From an uncultured beta proteobacterium (GTDB lineage Bacteria > Pseudomonadota > Gammaproteobacteria > Burkholderiales > Burkholderiaceae_C): a stretch of DNA of 37,914 bases. A program made the position numbers and the translations under genes. The stretch lies in the NCBI GenBank assembly GCA_903845935.1, contig CAIMZI010000055.1:1-37914 (forward strand). The letters are read 5' to 3'. Shown here in pieces: positions 33,462-37,914 of this stretch. The notes beneath the pieces were generated by a model that was not told where the DNA came from, searched no databases, and worked only from the letters and a program-made list of their open reading frames with translations. How positions within the stretch are numbered: position 1 is the stretch's first letter; every line of letters starts with the position of its first letter.

Positions 33462-35058
33462 CACCCGGTTTTTTGCCGCCCGCACCGCCCGCCTGGCACT
33501 CAGTGGCTTGGCACTGGCCACACTGGCCGCCTGTGCCAACTTCTCCGGTATTGAACCGACAGCCAAACCGCTGGATGCCGGCACTCTGGGTCTTAAAAAT
33601 CTGGACGCCAGCAAAGACGCGGAGCACGTCGCCACCGACAGTGACTGGTGGTTGGGCTTTGGCGACAGCCAGCTCAATGCGCTGGTGCAAAAGGCTTTGC
33701 AGGACAATCCCGGCCTAAAGACCACGCAGGCGCGGCTGCTGCGCGCCCAGGCTGCCAGCGCTTTTGTGAAGGCAGCGGACGGCGTGCAGATGAACGCAGA
33801 GGCCGATCTAACCCGGCAGCTGTTTTCGGCCAACAACATCTACCCGCCGCCCTATGGCGGCTCGGTACTGGAAAGCGGAAACTTACAAGCCACTGCGAGC
33901 TGGGAACTGGACTTCTTTGGCAAAAACCAGGCGGCGCTGGACGCAGCCCTGGGCCAGACCAAGGCCACCGAGGCGGATGTGCAAGCCGCCCGAGGTCTGC
34001 TGGCAGCCAATGTGACTCGCAATTATTTCCAACTGGTGCGGCTGCAAGCGCAGCTCGTCCTGGCGCAACGCATGCTTGAGCAACGCACTTCCATTCAGCA
34101 GCTGGTAAAGAACCGCGTGGACGCCGGGCTAGACACCGCGCTCGAGCTGCAACAGGCGGCCAGCGCCCTGCCCGATGCCCGGCTGCAGATTGAGATATTG
34201 AAAGAGCAGCAAGCCCTCACGCTCAACGCCATGGCGGCGCTGACGGCCCAACCGGTGTTTGCTCTGAAGCTGGACTTGCCGGTGCTGGACAACATAACCG
34301 GTGTGCGCGTGGCCCAGTCCATGCCGCTGGATCTGCTGGGCCGCCGCTCCGACATCGCTGCCGCACGCTGGCGTGTGGAAGCCGCGCTGAAAGATGTGGA
34401 TTCCGCCAAGGCAGAGTTCTACCCCAACATCAATGTGGTGGCCTTTGCCGGGCTCAACAGCATCGGCTTTGACAAACTCCTCAAGAGCGACAGCGAGCAA
34501 TGGGGCGTGGGCCCGGCCATTCGCCTGCCTTTGTTTGATGGTGGGCGCCTGCGTGCCAAGCTGCGTGGCAAAACCGCCGAGCTGGACTCGGCGATTGAGA
34601 GCTACAACAGCCAGGTGCTGGAGGCCGTGCATGAGGTGGCCGACCGCATCAGTTCCAGCCAGGCCGTGCGCCGCCAACAGGTGCAGCAAGGTGCTGCCCA
34701 AGCCGCGACGGAAACCGCCTACGCCATCGCCCTGCAGCGCTACCAGGCCGGGCTGGGCAATTACCTGAATGTGCTGAGCGCAGAAGCTCCGGTGCTGGCA
34801 CAGCGCCGCCAAGGCGTCGATTTGGCCGCCCGTGCACTCGACACGCAGGTGCAAATCCTGCACGCCCTAGGTGGAGATATTGCCCCCACGCTTGCCGCTT
34901 CGCGTGCTGCGCTGGACGTGCCAATGCCAGAAGCAATGGCTCTTCGGACTGTCCCGGTAAGCGCAGGCAGATCGGGAGCCGCAGTCCTCAGCCCCAAGGG
35001 GACCCTCGCGCCTTGGGGCGGCCCGGCGGCGCTCGTTGCCCCCACCACCCCGAACTGA
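33418..35058 (+). CDS. outer-membrane efflux lipoprotein, NodT/TolC family
   Basis: The product forms the outer-membrane channel of the tripartite pump. A lipoprotein signal ends in LATLAAC, with the lipidated Cys at 39 for the start at 33418 (29 for a start at 33448). Both starts lack a clear ribosome-binding site, and 33448 gives a more normal signal length. The body has the two outer-membrane factor repeats, with DWWLGFGDSQLNALVQKALQ, then GLDTALELQQAASALPDARL and RRSDIAAARWRVEAALKDVD. After the usual end of the family (about LHALGGDIAPTLAAS) the frame continues ~45 residues with an unusual Pro/Gly/Ala-rich tail that overlaps a strong hairpin in the DNA. It is upstream of the adaptor and transporter genes. 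Confidence 0.92.
   Translation: MTPPLPAQPPMQPSDTRFFAARTARLALSGLALATLAACANFSGIEPTAKPLDAGTLGLKNLDASKDAEHVATDSDWWLGFGDSQLNALVQKALQDNPGLKTTQARLLRAQAASAFVKAADGVQMNAEADLTRQLFSANNIYPPPYGGSVLESGNLQATASWELDFFGKNQAALDAALGQTKATEADVQAARGLLAANVTRNYFQLVRLQAQLVLAQRMLEQRTSIQQLVKNRVDAGLDTALELQQAASALPDARLQIEILKEQQALTLNAMAALTAQPVFALKLDLPVLDNITGVRVAQSMPLDLLGRRSDIAAARWRVEAALKDVDSAKAEFYPNINVVAFAGLNSIGFDKLLKSDSEQWGVGPAIRLPLFDGGRLRAKLRGKTAELDSAIESYNSQVLEAVHEVADRISSSQAVRRQQVQQGAAQAATETAYAIALQRYQAGLGNYLNVLSAEAPVLAQRRQGVDLAARALDTQVQILHALGGDIAPTLAASRAALDVPMPEAMALRTVPVSAGRSGAAVLSPKGTLAPWGGPAALVAPTTPN
34991..35019 (+). other. 9-bp perfect stem inside the 3' end of the outer-membrane factor gene
   Basis: GCCCCAAGG and CCTTGGGGC flank an 11-base loop. 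It lies in the tail coding region, about 40 bases before the stop. No T-run follows, so it is not a typical terminator. It could affect mRNA stability between the pump genes. Confidence 0.5.
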
Positions 35059-35115
35059 TACGCGTAGAACTCGCGCACAACCATCCTCACCGAATACCCA
35101 AAAAGCACCGACACC

Positions 35116-36333
35116 ATGAACACAACCGCTACCCCCGTAACTCCGCAAACTCCCGCCGCCCCCAACACCAAACGCGCCAAGGCGCTCAAGGGCGTCGCCC
35201 TGGTTGTCCTGCTGGGCCTGGCCTATGGCGGCTACGAGTGGTACCTGGGCCGCCACGAGGAGGCCACCGACAACGCCTATGTGCAAGGCAACGTGGTGCA
35301 GATCACGCCCCAGGTCGGCGGCACTGTCACCGCCATCTTTGCCGACGACACCGACTTTGTGAAGGCCGGTCAGGCCCTGGTGCAACTCGACCCGGCCGAT
35401 GCCAAGGTGGCGATGGACCAGGCCGAGGCCAATCTCGCGCAAGCCGTGCGCCAGGTGCGCAGCCTGTATGCCAATAACAGCACCCTGGGTGCTCAAATAA
35501 CGGTGCGTGAGTCCGACATCGCCCGCGCCAAGACCGAGCTGGCCCGCGCCACCGATGACCTGAATCGCCGCCAGTCGCTGGTCGGCAATGGAGCCGTTTC
35601 CAAGGAAGAACTCAATCATGCCCAGTCGCAAGTGGCAGCCGCACAAAACGCGCTGAGCGCGGCACAGGCCGGTGTGACGGCGGCGCGTGAGCAACTCAGC
35701 AGCAACCAGACCCTGACCGAAGGCACGAACATCGCGTCCTACCCCAGCGTGATGGCCGCTGCCGCCAAGCTGCGCGAAGCCTATCTGGCGCTGCACCGTG
35801 CCGCCCTGCCCGCGCCGGTGGATGGCTATGTGGCCAAGCGCACCGTGCAACTCGGCCAGCGCGTCGCCGCAGGTAGCCCGCTGATGTCGCTGATCCCGCT
35901 CAACCAGCTCTGGGTCGATGCCAATTTCAAGGAAGTACAGCTGCGCAATATCCGCATTGGTCAGCCGGTGTCGATGACCGCCGACGTCTACGGCAGGAAG
36001 ATGGAATACAAGGGAGTGGTGGCCGGTTTGGGTGCGGGCACGGGCGCAGCATTCGCCCTGCTGCCGGCGCAAAACGCCACCGGCAACTGGATCAAGGTAG
36101 TGCAGCGCGTGCCGGTGCGCATTGCGCTGGACCCGCAGCAACTGCTGCAAAGCCCGCTGCGTGTAGGCCTGTCGATGGAAGCCACGGTGGATATCAGTGA
36201 CCAGAGCGGCAAGTCGCTGTCCGAAGCGGCCCACCCGACATCGTCCGTGCAAACCGAGGTCTACGCTGCCATGGACAAGGGCGCCAGCGACGCGGTGCAA
36301 AAAATCATCGCCGCCAATGCAGGCAAGCGCTAA
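35116..36333 (+). CDS. emrA: multidrug efflux membrane-fusion protein, EmrA/HlyD family
   Basis: The adaptor links the inner-membrane transporter to the outer-membrane channel. The 405-residue product has one transmembrane helix (about 25-45), then the HlyD start ATDNAYVQGNVVQITPQVGG (lipoyl half), a coiled-coil alpha hairpin (about 100-205), the second lipoyl half APVDGYVAKRTVQLGQRVAAG, and a beta-barrel near GWIKVVQRVPVRIALD-type sequence at the C-terminus. This order is that of EmrA. It sits 57 bases after the outer-membrane factor gene and 33 before the transporter. Confidence 0.92.
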   Translation: MNTTATPVTPQTPAAPNTKRAKALKGVALVVLLGLAYGGYEWYLGRHEEATDNAYVQGNVVQITPQVGGTVTAIFADDTDFVKAGQALVQLDPADAKVAMDQAEANLAQAVRQVRSLYANNSTLGAQITVRESDIARAKTELARATDDLNRRQSLVGNGAVSKEELNHAQSQVAAAQNALSAAQAGVTAAREQLSSNQTLTEGTNIASYPSVMAAAAKLREAYLALHRAALPAPVDGYVAKRTVQLGQRVAAGSPLMSLIPLNQLWVDANFKEVQLRNIRIGQPVSMTADVYGRKMEYKGVVAGLGAGTGAAFALLPAQNATGNWIKVVQRVPVRIALDPQQLLQSPLRVGLSMEATVDISDQSGKSLSEAAHPTSSVQTEVYAAMDKGASDAVQKIIAANAGKR

Positions 36334-36366
36334 GACGCCGCCAATCTGCCCAGCCACAGCCTAGCC

Positions 36367-37914
36367 ATGTCTGCACCCGCCCATATTGCCCACCCGCCGC
36401 TGCAAGGTTCGGCCCGCTTGTGGGGCACGATTGCGCTCTCGGCGGCCACCTTCATGAACGTGCTGGACTCGTCCATCGCCAACGTGTCGCTGCCGGCCAT
36501 TGCCGGCGACCTGGGCGTCAGCCCCAACCAAGGCACCTGGGTCATCACCAGCTTTGGTGTGGCCAACGCCATTGCCCTGCCACTCACCGGCTGGCTGTCG
36601 CAACGCTTTGGCCAGGTGCGCCTGTTCACCATGAGCGTGCTGCTGTTTGTGATATCGAGCTGGCTGTGCGGCCTGGCGCCCAATATGAGCACGTTGATTG
36701 CCATGCGGGCACTGCAAGGCTTTGTGGCAGGGCCCATGATGCCGCTGGCGCAGACCCTGCTGCTGTCGAGCTATCCACCGGCCATGGCCGGTATGGCGAT
36801 GGCACTGTGGGCCATGACCACCCTGGTGGCGCCGGTGATGGGGCCGGTGCTGGGCGGCTGGATCACCGACCATACGCACTGGGGCTGGATCTTCTTTATC
36901 AACATCCCGGTCGGCATTGCTGCGGCGTCGCTGACCTGGACGCTCTACCACAAGCGTGAGACCCAGATCCGCAAGCTGCCCATCGACAGCACCGGACTGG
37001 CCTTGCTGGTGGTGGCCGTGAGCGCGCTGCAAATCATGCTCGACAAGGGCAAAGAGCTGGACTGGTTCCAGTCGCCCGAGGTCACAGCGCTGGCCATCGT
37101 GTCGGTCATAGGCTTTGCCTTTCTGATCGCCTGGGAGCTCACCGATGACCATCCCGTGGTGGAACTGCGGCTGCTGAAAATCCGCAACTTCTGGACCGGC
37201 ACCCTATCGATGACCGTGGCCTACAGCCTGTTCATGGGCAACCTAGTGCTGCTGCCACTGTGGCTGCAACAGTTCATGGGCTACACGTCCACCCAGGCCG
37301 GCATGCTGATGGCGCCGGTGGGCCTGTTTGCCATCATCCTGTCGCCGGTGATTGGAAAAAACATGCACCGCATGGATCCGCGCGTGCTGGCCAGTTTCGC
37401 GTTTGTGGTGTTCTCGCTGGTGCTGTGGATGCGCTCCAATTTCAACACCCAAGCCGACTTCGGCACGCTGATGATTCCCACCATCATCCAGGGCATTGCG
37501 CTGGCCTGCTTCTTCATTCCGCTGACCACCCTGATTCTGGGCGGCGTGGCACCGGCGCAAATTGCCTCGGCCTCGGGCCTGTCGAGTTTTGCGCGGATTG
37601 TGGGCGGCTCCTTCGGCACCTCGATTGCCGTGAGCGTCTGGCAGGACCGCGCTGCCATGCACCATGCGCAGCTCGCCGAGTTGATCAACCGCGGCAGTGT
37701 GGCCACCAACGCCACGCTGGCCAACTTCTCCGCAGTCGGCATGGGCACCGAGCAAAGCCTGTCGCAGATTAACCGCCTGATCGACCAGCAAGCCTTTATG
37801 CTGGCTGCCAATGACGTGTTCTACGGCTCGGCGGTGATTTTTCTGCTGCTGATTCCGCTGGTCTGGCTGTCGCACCCGCACAAGACTGCGGCGCGCGGAT
37901 CGGCCGATGCGGCT
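36367..37914 (+). CDS. emrB: MFS multidrug transporter, EmrB/QacA (DHA2) family, 3' truncated
   Basis: The frame opens at ATG 36367 and stays open for 516 codons to the window end, with no stop, so the C-terminus is missing (a few residues, judging by the usual ~510-530 length). It has the DHA2 features of a 14-helix drug/proton antiporter: FMNVLDSSIANVSLPAIAGD at the start of helix 1 (the LDxTIVNVALP motif), a Gly-rich motif PVMGPVLGGWITDHTHWGWI and WGWIFFINIPVG in helices 4-5. With the upstream adaptor and outer-membrane factor it would expel hydrophobic compounds directly out of the cell. MarR presumably controls it. Confidence 0.93.
   Translation, partial: MSAPAHIAHPPLQGSARLWGTIALSAATFMNVLDSSIANVSLPAIAGDLGVSPNQGTWVITSFGVANAIALPLTGWLSQRFGQVRLFTMSVLLFVISSWLCGLAPNMSTLIAMRALQGFVAGPMMPLAQTLLLSSYPPAMAGMAMALWAMTTLVAPVMGPVLGGWITDHTHWGWIFFINIPVGIAAASLTWTLYHKRETQIRKLPIDSTGLALLVVAVSALQIMLDKGKELDWFQSPEVTALAIVSVIGFAFLIAWELTDDHPVVELRLLKIRNFWTGTLSMTVAYSLFMGNLVLLPLWLQQFMGYTSTQAGMLMAPVGLFAIILSPVIGKNMHRMDPRVLASFAFVVFSLVLWMRSNFNTQADFGTLMIPTIIQGIALACFFIPLTTLILGGVAPAQIASASGLSSFARIVGGSFGTSIAVSVWQDRAAMHHAQLAELINRGSVATNATLANFSAVGMGTEQSLSQINRLIDQQAFMLAANDVFYGSAVIFLLLIPLVWLSHPHKTAARGSADAA

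Noticed and set aside
34867..36357. Minus-strand frame of 496 codons opposite emrA
   Set aside because: Antisense to a clear HlyD-family adaptor; no independent evidence for a gene.

Overview
The window is a dense, GC-rich bacterial chromosome segment, most likely from a betaproteobacterium of the Comamonadaceae (Rhodoferax/Polaromonas-like). That placement is an inference from the mix of families (type IV minor pilins, a PEP-CTERM ice-binding-like protein, a YhaJ-type LysR beside a pirin, an EmrAB-type pump with its own outer-membrane factor) and from codon use, not from a search. I see no tRNA, rRNA, CRISPR array, phage or complete insertion sequence. About 34 protein genes are supported. 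The first (1-41) and the last (36367-37914) run off the window.

Region 1 (1-5153, minus strand) is a minor-pilin operon in the order fimT-pilV-pilW-pilX. It is flanked by two secreted proteins built from the same kind of beta-helix-like repeat. The upstream one (4023-5153) has a signal peptide, six repeats of exactly 18 residues, a DUF3494 (ice-binding-like) domain and a PEP-CTERM sorting tail. The downstream one (83-1210) sits directly after pilX, where pilY1 is usually found. A further gene starting at 41 looks like the leader of another prepilin. Region 2 (5514-8276) has a LysR regulator resembling E. coli YhaJ, divergent from a pirin, a flavodoxin-type quinone reductase and a stand-alone receiver domain.

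Region 3 (8369-18129) is housekeeping and stress related: a FAD oxidoreductase, GluQRS, TrmB, an RluA-type pseudouridine synthase and a DinG helicase on the plus strand. Facing them are an adenosine-kinase-like PfkB protein and ferredoxin-NADP reductase, followed by a small thioredoxin-like protein and a chemoreceptor whose Cache-like domain lies at its C-terminus. Region 4 is alaS (18273-20897), followed by about 510 bases of non-coding DNA. This holds a pair of inverted REP-like elements with a compensated inner stem and an 18-bp direct repeat.

Region 5 (21408-31049) is a catabolic locus: a MocR/GabR-like regulator divergent from gabT, a four-gene polyamine-type ABC importer, an agmatinase/guanidinobutyrase-family ureohydrolase and a succinate-semialdehyde dehydrogenase. 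Together these could import 4-guanidinobutyrate, GABA or a related compound and convert it to succinate. Region 6 holds a membrane diguanylate cyclase (31199-32794) and a MarR-controlled tripartite multidrug pump (32937 to the window end): regulator, outer-membrane factor, EmrA-type adaptor and EmrB-type transporter.
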